Shown piece after piece: positions 39,358-48,985 of a stretch of 64,000 nucleotides of DNA. The notes under the pieces are model-generated. The model had not been told where the DNA came from, did no database searches, and worked only from the letters and a program-made list of their open reading frames with translations. The stretch is from Duganella flavida. Its GTDB lineage: Bacteria; Pseudomonadota; Gammaproteobacteria; Burkholderiales; Burkholderiaceae_D. How positions within the stretch are numbered: the first letter of the stretch is position 1; every line of letters starts with the position of its first letter. The DNA lies in the NCBI RefSeq assembly GCF_009857445.1, contig NZ_WWCN01000002.1, positions 62,001-126,000 of the forward strand, read 5' to 3'. A program made the position numbers and the translations under genes.

Positions 39358-40554
39358 TCAATTCCTGAACAAAACCTGCTCGCGGTTGAACCACCAGCGG
39401 CACAGGGCCAGCAGCAGGCCGGCGGTCAGCGTAGTTGACAGGAGTATCACGGAAAACATGCGGTAGTCCATTGTCCCTTTGACCAGTTCCTTCATTGCCA
39501 GCGATACGTTGGTGAGCGGCACCATCGCCCATTTCCAGTTCAGCTCCACGCCGGGCAGTAGCGCCACAAAGGTCGGCAGGATGGTGACCAGGATCAGCGG
39601 CGAGATCAAGCCGGCCGCTTCTTTGTAGCTTTTGGCGTAGACCGAAATCGACAGCAGCACGGCGGCAAAGATGGCGGCGGTGGGCACCAGCATCAGCGCC
39701 ACCATCGCCAGGTCGAGTGGGCTGATGGCGCGCATCATCAGCACCAGGTCGCCGCCGATCTGCGGGCCAAAGAAATGCAGCAGCACGCCCACGCTGACGA
39801 TCATCAGCAGCGCCGAACACAGGCCGACAGTGAACAGCATCAGGAACTTGGCCAGCACAATGGCGGTGCGCGAGACCGGTGCCAGCAGCAGCGTTTCCAG
39901 CGTGCCGCGCTCTTTCTCGCCGGCGCCGGTGTCGATGGCCGGGTACATCGCCGCCATCAGGCACACCATCAGCAGCACGTAGGGCAGCATGCCGCCGACG
40001 ATGGCGCCCATCTGCTCGCGCTTGTCGGCGGTGGAGTGGTCTTCCAGCGTGATGGGATCGAGAGCGAACGCCAGCTGGTGCTTGTTGAGGTTGAGCGCGG
40101 ATAGGGCATGCTCGCGCAGCTCGCGGTTGGCGCCGCCGATCACGGACATCACACGCTTGCGCGTCAGGTCAACGGTGGCGGCGCTGTTGTAGTGCAGCTG
40201 GATGACGCCTTGCTGCTGGGCCTCCAGCTGGCCGTTGAGGCCGGGCGGTATCACCAGCGCGAACTTGATGCGCTCGGCGGCGATGGCGGGCTTGATCTCA
40301 TCCGGGCTGGCCAGCACGATTTCGTGGAAGCCTTTTTCTCTCGCGAAGCGCTCGGCCAGTTGCGGCGCGTGCTGCTGGCCGAAGATGGCGTAGGTCATGT
40401 CGGCCTGGCTGGCGCGTTTGAACATGCTGCTGGACACCATGCCGAAGCCGCCAAAAATCAGCGGCATGCCGAACACGGGAATGAAAACGGTGAAGAAAAA
40501 AGTGCGGCGGTCGCGCGCCAGTTCCAGCAACTCCTTGAGGTAGATGGTCCACAT
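39358..40554 (-). CDS. ABC-2 type permease (NatB-like)
   Basis: 398 residues. One helix near the N-terminus (about 17-38), a large extracytoplasmic domain (about 45-185), then five helices with GAGEKERGTLETLLLAPVSR, the hallmark cytoplasmic segment of NatB/ABC-2 permeases. Sodium export is the activity of the founding NatAB, but substrate here is unknown. It follows its ATPase by three bases. It ends 167 bases before the next ABC operon; that gap should contain the latter's promoter. Confidence 0.93.
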   Translation of the reverse strand: MWTIYLKELLELARDRRTFFFTVFIPVFGMPLIFGGFGMVSSSMFKRASQADMTYAIFGQQHAPQLAERFAREKGFHEIVLASPDEIKPAIAAERIKFALVIPPGLNGQLEAQQQGVIQLHYNSAATVDLTRKRVMSVIGGANRELREHALSALNLNKHQLAFALDPITLEDHSTADKREQMGAIVGGMLPYVLLMVCLMAAMYPAIDTGAGEKERGTLETLLLAPVSRTAIVLAKFLMLFTVGLCSALLMIVSVGVLLHFFGPQIGGDLVLMMRAISPLDLAMVALMLVPTAAIFAAVLLSISVYAKSYKEAAGLISPLILVTILPTFVALLPGVELNWKWAMVPLTNVSLAMKELVKGTMDYRMFSVILLSTTLTAGLLLALCRWWFNREQVLFRN

Positions 40555-40557
40555 GGT

Positions 40558-41337
<780 letters not shown>

Positions 41338-41449
41338 CGTGGTTGCCCCAAAATGGAAAGTTTCAAGAATAGCATGTCAAAATTCTTGTACGCAAGCTAC
41401 TGGTTTTACAAAACTCTTGTTATAGTCGCACAGGGGAGCTCGGCGAAAT

Positions 41450-41884
41450 ATGAATGCACAACTCAAGGAAAAAATACTGGCGGTGATGCATAGCGGCGTC
41501 GACCGTGAAGAATCCACCGGTTTCTTCCGTGTGGCGCTGGGGCTGTATTACCTGTCTGGATTGATCACCAAGGAAGCGCTGGATTTCAAGACGCTGGACC
41601 GCGATTTCAACCGCTTCATCTATCACTCGATCGGCAAGGGCCACAGCATCACCAGCATCTTGCAGTACATGAGCGGCGAGAAGGTGGTGCGAGTGGTCGA
41701 GTCCAAGCGCTTCCTGAAAGCGTTTGGCGAATGCTGCACCGAGGTACCGCTGGAGAACATCCCCTTCCTGCTGGGCTTGAACCTGGGTGTGGCGAAGGAC
41801 ATTTCCAGGATCGACGTGCGCGGTCCGGTAGCCGATTACATTGAACGCCAGCGACAGCTGCGCGAAGCAGCGGACGCAAGTTAA
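41450..41884 (+). CDS. Unknown 144-residue protein
   Basis: Cytoplasmic, no signal peptide or membrane helix; mixed helical content, two adjacent cysteines (GECCTEV). I do not recognise the family. The ATG at 41450 is preceded by GGGGAGCTCGG; it lies 34 bases upstream of coq7 in the same direction and may be cotranscribed with it, though a link to ubiquinone synthesis is not shown. Confidence 0.65.
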   Translation: MNAQLKEKILAVMHSGVDREESTGFFRVALGLYYLSGLITKEALDFKTLDRDFNRFIYHSIGKGHSITSILQYMSGEKVVRVVESKRFLKAFGECCTEVPLENIPFLLGLNLGVAKDISRIDVRGPVADYIERQRQLREAADAS

Positions 41885-41918
41885 AATATCGTTTTATTTT
41901 GACGACGCGAGTTTGCCC

Positions 41919-42560
41919 ATGGCCGCACATCATCACACTCCACTGGACCGATTCATTGCCGGCGCCGACAAAGCGCTGCGCGTAGTAAGCGGCGTCGCTT
42001 CGGCCTCGCGACCGACGCCGGCGGCGCACGCGGCCGATGCGGAGATGAGCGAAGCAGAACGCCGCCACGCGGCTGGCCTGATGCGCGTGAACCATGTCGG
42101 TGAAGTGTGCGCGCAAGCGCTGTACAACGCGCAGGCGCGCTTTGCCCGCACGGAAGAAATCCGGGCGCAGTTCGAGCATTCGAGCCGCGAGGAAGAGGAT
42201 CATCTGGCGTGGACCGCGCAGCGTTTGGGCGAGCTGAACTCGCACATCAGCGTGTTGAATCCACTGTTTTACGCCGGCGCGTATGCGCTGGGTACGGTGG
42301 CCGCCGTGCTGGGCGATGCGCGCAGCCTCGGCTTTGTGGTGGAGACTGAGCGGCAAGTAGAGGCGCATCTGGAAAGCCACCTCGACCGCCTGCCGCCGCA
42401 AGACGCGAAATCACGCGCCATCGTTGACCAGATGCGCATCGATGAAATTGAACACGGCCAAGCCGCCCAAAATCTCGGCGCTGCCAATGTGCCGGCGCCG
42501 GTGCAGCAAGTCATGTCGGTCATGGGCAAAGTCATGACCAGCACTGCTTATTACATCTGA
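41919..42560 (+). CDS. coq7: Ubiquinone hydroxylase Coq7 (di-iron)
   Basis: 213 residues from ATG 41919; longer in-frame starts lie inside the previous gene. Di-iron carboxylate monooxygenase that performs the C5 or C6 hydroxylation of the ubiquinone ring. Metal ligands: Glu62 ([11 protein letters not shown]), Glu92 and His95 (EEEDHLAW), then later Glu ligands and DEIEHG near the C-terminus. Functions as the alternative to flavin hydroxylase UbiF. It converges with the exported protein ending at 42551, overlapping by 10 bases. Confidence 0.94.
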   Translation: MAAHHHTPLDRFIAGADKALRVVSGVASASRPTPAAHAADAEMSEAERRHAAGLMRVNHVGEVCAQALYNAQARFARTEEIRAQFEHSSREEEDHLAWTAQRLGELNSHISVLNPLFYAGAYALGTVAAVLGDARSLGFVVETERQVEAHLESHLDRLPPQDAKSRAIVDQMRIDEIEHGQAAQNLGAANVPAPVQQVMSVMGKVMTSTAYYI

Positions 42561-43267
42561 CGGTTTAGCAGTTCAATAAATGAGCCGGGCTTGATAGGCA
42601 AGGCCTGGCCGTTTTTCTTGAAGCTGATTTTGCCGTCAATGGTGGCTTGCACGCCTGGCGGGATGGCAAAGAACTTGACCAGGTCCGGCCGCTCTTTGGC
42701 CAGCTGGTACAGCGAAATCAGGGTGTAGTTGTTGGGCGATGCGGTCTTGTCGTTCAGGTCGATTACCTTGAGGCCGGAGTTCCTGCCGTTCGGAGCGCTT
42801 CTTTCCAGCATCAGGCGCGGTGACTTGTCGTAGTTGACGTGCACGACTACCGCTTGAATCAATGATGGGAAGGCCAGGGCGTCCGCAGCCAAGACGCTTT
42901 CGACGGTGTCTTTCTGGCTGCGTAAATGCTTGAGCGTGCTATCCACCGAATCCACGAAGACGATGGGGAAGGACTTCATGTCCGGCTCGGTGACGATGAG
43001 CTGGCCTTTGTCGCCCGCCTGCAGCTTGGTCAGCATCCAGCCCAGCTGCATGGTTTCGCCGGCTTTGAATTTCTCGCCTGAGGCGACCATGCCTTCCAGC
43101 GTGGAGAGCGCCCAGTCCACATCCGCGCGCGGAATGCTGGAGCTCATCACATTGATCTGAAATTCCGGCTGCCCGAACTGCGCGCATTTGGTGGTGAGGT
43201 AGGTCTCCGCCGAGGCGGTTTGCGCGGCGCCCAACGCCAGCAGGGTTGTGATGAGTTGACGGATCAC
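42551..43267 (-). CDS. Exported protein, unknown
   Basis: 238 residues with a signal peptide (cleavage after ASA, about residue 20). The region [14 protein letters not shown] followed by [12 protein letters not shown] vaguely recalls the DUF2185 (Imm33-like) domain, but I cannot confirm this. Its ATG overlaps the stop of a 101-residue exported protein by four bases; both are probably expressed together in the periplasm. Confidence 0.65.
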   Translation of the reverse strand: MIRQLITTLLALGAAQTASAETYLTTKCAQFGQPEFQINVMSSSIPRADVDWALSTLEGMVASGEKFKAGETMQLGWMLTKLQAGDKGQLIVTEPDMKSFPIVFVDSVDSTLKHLRSQKDTVESVLAADALAFPSLIQAVVVHVNYDKSPRLMLERSAPNGRNSGLKVIDLNDKTASPNNYTLISLYQLAKERPDLVKFFAIPPGVQATIDGKISFKKNGQALPIKPGSFIELLNRQM

Positions 43268-43569
43268 GGCTTGGCTGGCAGCGTGCGTGGCTTGCCGTTC
43301 ACGTACAAGGTCTTTTTGCCGTTAGCGACGATGAATTTGATTTCGCAGTTGGCCGGCACTGCGCCGTATGAGACGCCGTTCACATATACCACACGCTGCA
43401 GTAGCTCGATCTTGTCGTCGTCCAGCTGAGCGATACCGGCGTTGCCGCGAATAGTGGCGACATGCTGGTCGCCACTGGCGTTGATGGATGATGAGTTGCC
43501 GCCGTCCTGCGCTTGGGCTGCCGCGCACATCACACTAAACAGTAATGCCAGATAAGCCGACTTCATCAT
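43264..43569 (-). CDS. Small exported protein, unknown
   Basis: 101 residues. Signal peptide about 1-20 (cleavage after AQA). The mature protein is short, with one cysteine (NCEIKFIVANG) and a Gly/Ser/Asn-rich start. No family recognised. It is the first gene of a pair with the following exported protein (four-base ATGA overlap), suggesting a shared periplasmic role. Confidence 0.65.
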   Translation of the reverse strand: MMKSAYLALLFSVMCAAAQAQDGGNSSSINASGDQHVATIRGNAGIAQLDDDKIELLQRVVYVNGVSYGAVPANCEIKFIVANGKKTLYVNGKPRTLPAKP

Positions 43570-43578
43570 AGCTGTCCC

Positions 43579-44004
43579 TTAGGCGACTTCAACGATTTCG
43601 AACGAGTGGGTAATTTCAGCGGTCTTGCCCAGCATGATCGAGGCGGAGCAGTATTTGTCGTGCGACAGGGTGATGGCACGTTCCACCGCTTCCGGTTTCA
43701 GGCCTTTGCCGGTCACGACAAAATGGAAGTTAATCTTGGTGAACACTTTCGGCTCAGTGTCTGCGCGCTCGGCTTTGAGCGTGCACTCGCAGCCACGGAT
43801 GTCGGCGCGGCCTTTTTTCAGGATCAGCACCACGTCGTAAGCCGTGCAGCCGCCGGTGCCCAGCAGGACCATCTCCATCGGACGCGCCGCCAGGTTGTGG
43901 CCGCCGCCTTCCGGGGCGCCATCCATATTGACCAGATGGCCGGAGCCGGTCTGGGCCAGGAAACTCATGCCCGACGGGCCATTCCAGCTAACTTTGCATT
44001 CCAT
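43579..44004 (-). CDS. OsmC-family peroxiredoxin-like protein
   Basis: 141 residues. Start ATG 44004 is chosen over ATG 44019 because GGAG lies six bases upstream. YhfA/OsmC fold with MECKVSWNGPSGMSFL at the start and the catalytic cysteine pair: one in GTGGCTAYDV and one in DKYCSASIML. OsmC-family members reduce organic hydroperoxides through these cysteines. The YhfA branch is less well characterised. Ten bases upstream of the small exported protein gene. Confidence 0.93.
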   Translation of the reverse strand: MECKVSWNGPSGMSFLAQTGSGHLVNMDGAPEGGGHNLAARPMEMVLLGTGGCTAYDVVLILKKGRADIRGCECTLKAERADTEPKVFTKINFHFVVTGKGLKPEAVERAITLSHDKYCSASIMLGKTAEITHSFEIVEVA

Positions 44005-44090
44005 TGCATTCTCCGTCATAAGAAACTTTGTCCATATTGTAATGGACCGCGCCAGCCCTGTGTTTGCGCGGCCTGAACGCTATATCGGGC

Positions 44091-44120
44091 TTGACTTGAC
44101 AGCCTTCAAGCGGTTATGAT
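44091..44120 (+). promoter_or_regulatory. Sigma70-type promoter for rplM-rpsI
   Basis: TTGACT (44091-44096), 18-base spacer, TATGAT (44115-44120). The predicted start, near 44127, gives a leader of about 100 bases before rplM. A second overlapping TTGACA at 44096-44101 is at a less favourable distance. Confidence 0.6.
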
Positions 44121-44126
44121 TGTCGG

Positions 44127-44228
44127 CTTTCCATTCGCTCAGGAAAGTAAATAAAAAGGCCGAGTCCGCTGATGTTGCTAGCGGAACCACCATTTGAGCG
44201 GTAATTTCTATATACAGAAAGTCATCAC
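44127..44228 (+). promoter_or_regulatory. rplM leader with hairpins
   Basis: The untranslated leader contains CCGCT/AGCGG (44166-44184) and, just before the start codon, TTTCT-ATATAC-AGAAA (44205-44220). In other bacteria L13 or S9 leaders mediate autogenous control; a comparable role here is an inference. Confidence 0.35.
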
Positions 44229-44657
44229 ATGAAAACTTTTTCCGCTAAAGGACATGAAGTCCAGCGCGACTGGTTCGTGATTGACGCGACGGACAAAGTC
44301 CTCGGACGTGTTGCCAGCGAAGTGGCACTCCGACTGCGCGGCAAACACAAACCTGAGTTCACCCCTCACGTCGATACCGGCGATTTCATCGTCATCATCA
44401 ACGCAGGCAAACTGCGCGTGACCGGCACCAAAGCAACCGAGAAGACCTACTACCGTCACTCGGGCTACCCAGGTGGCATCTATGAGACCAACTTCCTGAA
44501 AATGCAACAGCGTTTCCCAGGTCGCGCTCTGGAAAAAGCCGTCAAGGGCATGCTGCCAAAAGGCCCACTGGGCTACGCAATGATCAAGAAGCTGAAAGTG
44601 TACGCCGAAGGTTCGCACCCGCACGCTGCCCAGCAACCTAAAGCACTCGAAATCTAA
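44229..44657 (+). CDS. rplM: 50S ribosomal protein L13
   Basis: 142 residues, normal length. Begins [17 protein letters not shown] and contains the conserved RHSGYPGG and MLPKGPLGY. Basic throughout, as expected for an early-assembling 23S rRNA-binding protein. Nine bases separate it from rpsI, and both share the upstream promoter and leader. Confidence 0.99.
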   Translation: MKTFSAKGHEVQRDWFVIDATDKVLGRVASEVALRLRGKHKPEFTPHVDTGDFIVIINAGKLRVTGTKATEKTYYRHSGYPGGIYETNFLKMQQRFPGRALEKAVKGMLPKGPLGYAMIKKLKVYAEGSHPHAAQQPKALEI

Positions 44658-44666
44658 GGAACTGAC

Positions 44667-45059
44667 ATGATCGGTAACTACAATTACGGCACCGGCCGTC
44701 GCAAGAGTGCAGTAGCTCGTGTGTTCATCAAAGCTGGCACTGGCCTCATCATCGTCAACGGTAAGCCTGCGTCGGAATACTTCTCGCGCGAAACCGGCCT
44801 GATGGTCATTCGTCAACCTCTGGAACTGACCGGCAACGTAGAACGTTTTGACATCAAAGTCAACGTACACGGCGGCGGCGAGTCCGGCCAAGCAGGTGCA
44901 GTTCGTCACGGCATCACCCGCGCTCTGATCGACTACGATTCGGGCCTGAAAGGTGATCTGGCACGCGCTGGCTTCGTAACCCGCGATGCACGTGAAGTTG
45001 AACGTAAAAAAGTTGGTCTGCGCAAAGCACGTCGCGCAAAACAATTCTCGAAGCGTTAA
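44667..45059 (+). CDS. rpsI: 30S ribosomal protein S9
   Basis: 130 residues. Begins with [17 protein letters not shown] and ends with the invariant basic tail RRAKQFSKR, whose last Arg contacts P-site tRNA. Cotranscribed with rplM and followed by a strong terminator. Confidence 0.99.
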   Translation: MIGNYNYGTGRRKSAVARVFIKAGTGLIIVNGKPASEYFSRETGLMVIRQPLELTGNVERFDIKVNVHGGGESGQAGAVRHGITRALIDYDSGLKGDLARAGFVTRDAREVERKKVGLRKARRAKQFSKR

Positions 45060-45095
45060 TTTTTACGCTCTGGTGCGCTGCTTGCGGCGCACTGC

Positions 45096-45133
45096 AAAAA
45101 AAGCCGCCGGCCTTGTGTCAGGCGGCTTTTTTT
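45096..45133 (+). terminator. Intrinsic terminator after rpsI
   Basis: AAAAAAAGCCGCC (45096-45108) and GGCGGCTTTTTTT (45121-45133) form a strong stem followed by seven T; A-run on the left makes it bidirectional. Confidence 0.95.
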
Positions 45134-45218
45134 CCATCTGGCTGCCGTCATACGGCTGTAGCCATTGCCTGATAAAATGGCTCCCATTTCTCCACGCATT
45201 TCACCTCAAGGAAAGAAC

Positions 45219-46256
45219 ATGATCAAAGTTGGCATCGTCGGCGGCACCGGATACACCGGGGTAGAACTGCTGCGTTTGTTGGCAGTCCACCCGGATGTGG
45301 AACTGACGGCAATCACCTCGCGTAAAGAGGACGGCTTGCCAGTGGCTGATATGTTCCCTTCGCTGCGTGGCCGCGTGAACATCGCTTTCTCGTCGCCGGA
45401 CAAGGCTGACCTGAGCAAGTGCGACGTGGTGTTCTTCGCCACTCCGCACGGCGTCGCCATGGCGCAAGCGCCTGAGCTGCTGAAAGCTGGCGTCAAGGTG
45501 ATCGACCTGGCCGCCGACTTCCGCATTAAGGACAAGGCCGTCTTTGAAAAATGGTACAAGATCGACCACACCTGCCCGGAACTGCTGGAAGAAGCAGCCT
45601 ACGGCCTGGCCGAACTGAACCGCGACAACATCAAGAACGCCCGTCTGGTTGCCAACCCTGGCTGCTACCCAACCACCATGCAGCTGGGCTACTACCCGCT
45701 GCTGAAAAACGCGCTGGTCGATGCCGGCTCGCTGATCGCTGACTGCAAATCTGGCGTGTCGGGCGCTGGCCGCAAGGCGGAAATCGCCACCCTGTTCTCG
45801 GAATCGTCGGATAACTTCAAGGCCTACGGCGTGGCTGGTCACCGCCACACTCCGGAAACCTCGGCCCAGCTGCAAAAGTTCACCGCTGATAAAGTCGGCC
45901 TGATCTTTACCCCGCACTTGGTGCCAATGATCCGCGGCATGCACTCGACCCTGTACGCGCGCCTGACCAAAGAGATCAGCAACGAAGACTTGCAGAAGCT
46001 GTTTGAAGACCAATATAAGGACAGCGCCTTCGTCGACGTGATGCCGTTCGGCTCGCATCCTGAAACCCGCTCGACCCGTGGTTCGAACATGCTGCGCCTG
46101 GCGCTGCACCGTCCGGACAACGGCAACACCGTGATCGTACTGGTGGTGCAGGACAACCTGGTCAAGGGCGCATCGGGCCAGGCGGTGCAATGTATGAACC
46201 TGATGTTCGGCCTGGAAGAAACCACTGGCTTGACGCAAATCGCCTTGTTGCCGTAA
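45219..46256 (+). CDS. argC: N-acetyl-gamma-glutamyl-phosphate reductase
   Basis: 345 residues from ATG 45219 with AAGGAAAG upstream; an earlier in-frame ATG at 45165 lacks a ribosome site. NADPH-dependent reductase of arginine biosynthesis, third step. N-terminal Rossmann [10 protein letters not shown]; catalytic Cys149 in [12 protein letters not shown]; His in [10 protein letters not shown]. Type 1 (long) argC. Its usual position after rpsI is conserved in Burkholderiales; no other arg biosynthesis gene is present. Confidence 0.97.
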   Translation: MIKVGIVGGTGYTGVELLRLLAVHPDVELTAITSRKEDGLPVADMFPSLRGRVNIAFSSPDKADLSKCDVVFFATPHGVAMAQAPELLKAGVKVIDLAADFRIKDKAVFEKWYKIDHTCPELLEEAAYGLAELNRDNIKNARLVANPGCYPTTMQLGYYPLLKNALVDAGSLIADCKSGVSGAGRKAEIATLFSESSDNFKAYGVAGHRHTPETSAQLQKFTADKVGLIFTPHLVPMIRGMHSTLYARLTKEISNEDLQKLFEDQYKDSAFVDVMPFGSHPETRSTRGSNMLRLALHRPDNGNTVIVLVVQDNLVKGASGQAVQCMNLMFGLEETTGLTQIALLP

Positions 46257-46296
46257 AACTCGCTGATTTTGCGGGCTGCGGAGCATAAATCACACC

Positions 46297-46316
46297 AAGG
46301 GTCTATAATGACCCTT
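46297..46316 (+). promoter_or_regulatory. 7-bp inverted repeat centred on a -10 box, upstream of erpA
   Basis: AAGGGTC-TATAAT-GACCCTT: the TATAAT (46304-46309) is flanked by perfect 7-base inverted arms. It is 33 bases before the erpA ATG, with TAGGAGT (ribosome site) between. The arms could be an operator for a regulator of iron-sulfur genes; the sequence does not match IscR motifs that I know. Confidence 0.5.
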
Positions 46317-46341
46317 AATTGTTTTCTCGTAGGAGTATGAA

Positions 46342-46692
46342 ATGAACGCTGTTGCCGAAATGCCAGCACCTATCGTTTTCACCGATAGCGCTGCTGAAAA
46401 GGTCGCCCAACTGATCGAAGAGGAAGGCAATCCCGACCTGAAACTGCGCGTATTCGTGCAGGGCGGCGGCTGCTCCGGCTTCCAGTATGGCTTCACCTTC
46501 GACGAAATCGTCAATGAAGACGACACCACCATGGTCAAGAACGGCGTACAGCTGTTGATCGACTCGATGAGCTACCAGTACCTGGTTGGCGCAGAGATCG
46601 ACTACAAGGATGACCTGGAAGGCGCCCAATTCGTGATCAAGAATCCAACCGCTACTTCGACCTGCGGCTGCGGCTCCTCGTTCTCGGTATAA
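46342..46692 (+). CDS. erpA: Iron-sulfur cluster insertion protein ErpA
   Basis: 116-residue A-type carrier. The three conserved cysteines are Cys44 ([10 protein letters not shown]) and Cys108/Cys110 (CGCGSSFSV at the C-terminus), which together hold a [2Fe-2S] or [4Fe-4S] cluster for delivery to apo-enzymes such as IspG/IspH. The ribosome site TAGGAG is 8 bases upstream. Conserved position after argC in Burkholderiales. Terminator at 46713. Confidence 0.98.
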   Translation: MNAVAEMPAPIVFTDSAAEKVAQLIEEEGNPDLKLRVFVQGGGCSGFQYGFTFDEIVNEDDTTMVKNGVQLLIDSMSYQYLVGAEIDYKDDLEGAQFVIKNPTATSTCGCGSSFSV

Positions 46693-46712
46693 ATTCGGAC
46701 TTGTCCACAAAG

Positions 46713-46740
46713 ACGGCGGCCTGCGGGTCGCCGTTTTTTT
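46713..46740 (+). terminator. Intrinsic terminator after erpA
   Basis: ACGGCG (46713-46718), 10-base loop, CGCCGT (46729-46734), then a run of T to 46740. Confidence 0.85.
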
Positions 46741-46764
46741 GCGCGCTGTCAAAGGACAGCTCTC

Positions 46765-46885
46765 GGCGACTGGTCGAAAAGCCCTCGTTTCTGTGACAAG
46801 GAGCTGGTTGAAGTCTGGCTGCGTGATGGACGGAAGGTGCTAATTCACATTGAAGTCCAGTCACAGCGCGATGCGCTACTGGCTT
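46765..46885 (+). pseudogene. Fragment of Rpn/YhgA-like transposase-family gene
   Basis: One frame reads DWSKSPRFCDKELVEVWLRD then GRKVLIHIEVQSQRDALLA, about 40 residues matching the conserved N-terminal core of Rpn-family putative transposases/nucleases. It lacks a start codon and the remainder of the domain; similarity stops at about 46885, where a different gene fragment takes over in another frame. A second copy of the family lies at 48514-48952. Confidence 0.6.
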
Positions 46886-47310
46886 TGGTTCGGACGCGAT
46901 TACGAGGTCGATGTGGACCGCTGGGTAGTGACCATCGAGGTGGCGTATCTGCAGCAGATCAACAGCAAGTTGCAGGACTTCATCAAGCTGTGGGCCTCGC
47001 CGCGTGTGATTCCGCTGTCTTATGCGGCCGAATCGGCTGGTGAATTTTTCAATGTGATCAGCAAGCTATCGCATGAGGTGGTGGCTAAGACCATTGGCCA
47101 CGTGGCCGGCACCGAGGCGCTGCTGGCAGATCGTTTCCGCGAGTTGATCGACCAGTATTATCGCGAGAATTTGCAGCTACAGAATTATGCGTCGATGATG
47201 GGCGTGTCGCTGGTACAGTTGTGCGCAGCATGTGCGGCGGCGGTGGGGCAGAGTCCGACCAAGATGATCCATGCGCGGGTGATCACCGAGGCGAGACGCA
47301 ACCTGATCAG
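46880..47310 (+). pseudogene. Truncated AraC-family regulator fragment
   Basis: The frame open from 46850 to 47383 contains, from about 46880, residues resembling the middle and HTH part of a PobR-like AraC regulator: DVDRWVVTIEVAYL, then NYASMMGVSLVQLCAACAAA and PTKMIHARVITEARRNLI. The N-terminal ligand-binding part and the second half of the HTH (TVSEVAYYLGF-type) are missing. Upstream it is joined to the Rpn fragment, downstream it runs into anmK. I regard it as a broken remnant, not a functional gene. Confidence 0.6.
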
Positions 47311-47333
47311 TTCCGCAGCGCCGCCCCTCGCTC

Positions 47334-48431
47334 TTAACGAGGATAGAGCGCGCCGAGAACGCGCTCGCCTTTCGCCCCGGTGACGGCAGGCAGGTTGCCG
47401 GCGAGCCGCTCGCTGAAGCGATATCCCAGCCACGCAAACGCCAGCGCTTCCACCCGGTTAGGCGCAACACCCAGCGCTTGCGTGGACGCGACCAGCACCT
47501 GCTTGCCCAATTCTGCGCCCAGCGTGTCCATCAGCACGCTGTTGTAAGCCCCGCCGCCGCAAATGTAGACCGCATCTGCACCACCGCCGTAAGCCTTGAT
47601 GGCATCGGCGAGTGTGACGGCGGTGTACTGCGTCAGCGTGCGCTGCACATCTTCCGGCGCGGCCGGTGGATGCACGGCCAAGCGTGCATCGAGCCAATCA
47701 AGATGGAACAAATCGCGTCCTGTACTTTTTGGCGCAGGCAGGGCCAGATAAGGCTCCTTCAGCAATTCAGTCAGCAGATCAGGAATCACCTTGCCGCTTG
47801 CCGCCCACGCGCCATCAGCATCGTATTCCTTGTCCTGATGGCGATGAATCCAGCCATCCATCAGCACATTGCCTGGGCCGGTATCGAAACCGATCACACT
47901 GCCGTCATCGGCCAGCACACTGATGTTGGAGATGCCGCCAATGTTGGCGACCACGCGCGCCTGTCCCGGCCTCCCAAACAAAGCCTGATGGAACGCCGGC
48001 ACCAGTGGCGCACCTTGTCCACCGGCGGCGATATCGCGGCTGCGGAAATCGGCAATCACATCGATGCCGCACAGTTCGGCGAGCAGGGCAGGGTTGTTAG
48101 TCTGGCGCGTGAAGCCTAGCTCGGGGCGATGGCGTATCGTCTGCCCATGCACAGCGACCGCGCGTACTTCCTGCGCTTGCTTGCCCGATTCGCGCAGCAA
48201 CTCAGTCACACACTGCGCATAAAACTGCGCCAGCTGATTGGCAGCCCAAGCCTCGCGCTCAATCTCATTCGCCCCTGCAGCCTGCAAGGCCATCAGTTCC
48301 GCGCGTAGCGACGGTGGGAACGCGATGTAAGCCGCCGCCAGCGTGGTGATGGCTGGCCCATTAAACTGCGCCAGCGCGCCATCCACACCATCCAGGCTGG
48401 TGCCCGACATTAAACCGATATACAAAGCCAT
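47334..48431 (-). CDS. anmK: Anhydro-N-acetylmuramic acid kinase
   Basis: 365 residues from ATG 48431 ([17 protein letters not shown]) with GGGGGA upstream; the alternative TTG at 48443 would add four residues. Sugar kinase of the ASKHA fold that opens and phosphorylates 1,6-anhydroMurNAc in peptidoglycan recycling. Conserved motifs include [10 protein letters not shown] (ATP/phosphate 1) and [13 protein letters not shown], with CGGGAYN in the C-terminal half. Flanked by decayed transposase-family fragments. In related genomes it sits near erpA, tyrS and an M23 peptidase gene, as here. Confidence 0.96.
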   Translation of the reverse strand: MALYIGLMSGTSLDGVDGALAQFNGPAITTLAAAYIAFPPSLRAELMALQAAGANEIEREAWAANQLAQFYAQCVTELLRESGKQAQEVRAVAVHGQTIRHRPELGFTRQTNNPALLAELCGIDVIADFRSRDIAAGGQGAPLVPAFHQALFGRPGQARVVANIGGISNISVLADDGSVIGFDTGPGNVLMDGWIHRHQDKEYDADGAWAASGKVIPDLLTELLKEPYLALPAPKSTGRDLFHLDWLDARLAVHPPAAPEDVQRTLTQYTAVTLADAIKAYGGGADAVYICGGGAYNSVLMDTLGAELGKQVLVASTQALGVAPNRVEALAFAWLGYRFSERLAGNLPAVTGAKGERVLGALYPR

Positions 48432-48513
48432 AGCGTCCCCCAAGTGATACGCAAAATTATAGTCGATTGAATTCGCTCAATATGGCAACAGGACGCGACG
48501 ATAGACTGGGCCG

Positions 48514-48952
48514 ATGTCCAACACTGCCCCCAACGGGCGCTATGACATGCCCTGGAAGCTGGCGCTGACGCACGCTGTCTACGATTTCCTGGATTTCTTC
48601 TTCCCTGATATTGGTGTGGAAATCGACAGAAAAAAACGACCGCGCTTCCGCGACAAGGAACTGGCCGCACTCGGCTTTGGTGCACATTGAAGTGCAGGCC
48701 CAGCGTGATGCTGCGCTGGCGCGGCGCGTGTTCAGGGGATTGAAGAAAGGCCTCGAACAAGGCATGGAGCAAGGTTTGAAGCAGGGCCGCAAGCAAGGGG
48801 CAGTTGCGCTGCTGGAGCGGCAGTTGGCACGGCGTTTTGGGCCACTACCGCAAACCGTTCAGAGGAAGCTGGCGAAGGCAAGCTTGGAGCAAGTGGATGC
48901 GTGGGGCGAGGTGGTGCTTGAGGCTACATCGCTGAAGCAGGTGTTCAAATAA
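48514..48952 (+). pseudogene. Deleted Rpn/YhgA-like transposase-family gene
   Basis: ATG 48514 begins SNTAPNGRYDMPWKLALTH and continues FPDIGVEID, KRPRFRDKELAALGFG before stopping near 48686. Another frame carries ALVHIEVQAQRDAALARRVF and then directly RGLKKGLEQGMEQGLKQGRK and the DUF4351-like tail LLERQLARRFGPL to 48952. Two pieces are missing compared with a full Rpn-family protein: the segment between GLGFG and ALVHIEV, and about 100 residues before RGLKKG. These are out-of-frame and in-frame deletions, so the gene is a relic. Confidence 0.75.
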
Positions 48953-48980
48953 AAAAACAGGCCAGTCTGAGCTGGCCTGT
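48951..48980 (-). terminator. Intrinsic terminator for the M23 peptidase gene
   Basis: On the minus strand ACAGGCCAG and CTGGCCTGT (48957-48980) form a 9-bp stem followed by a run of seven T (A-run at 48951-48957 on the plus strand), 6 bases after the peptidase stop. Confidence 0.85.
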
Positions 48981-48985
48981 GGTGT

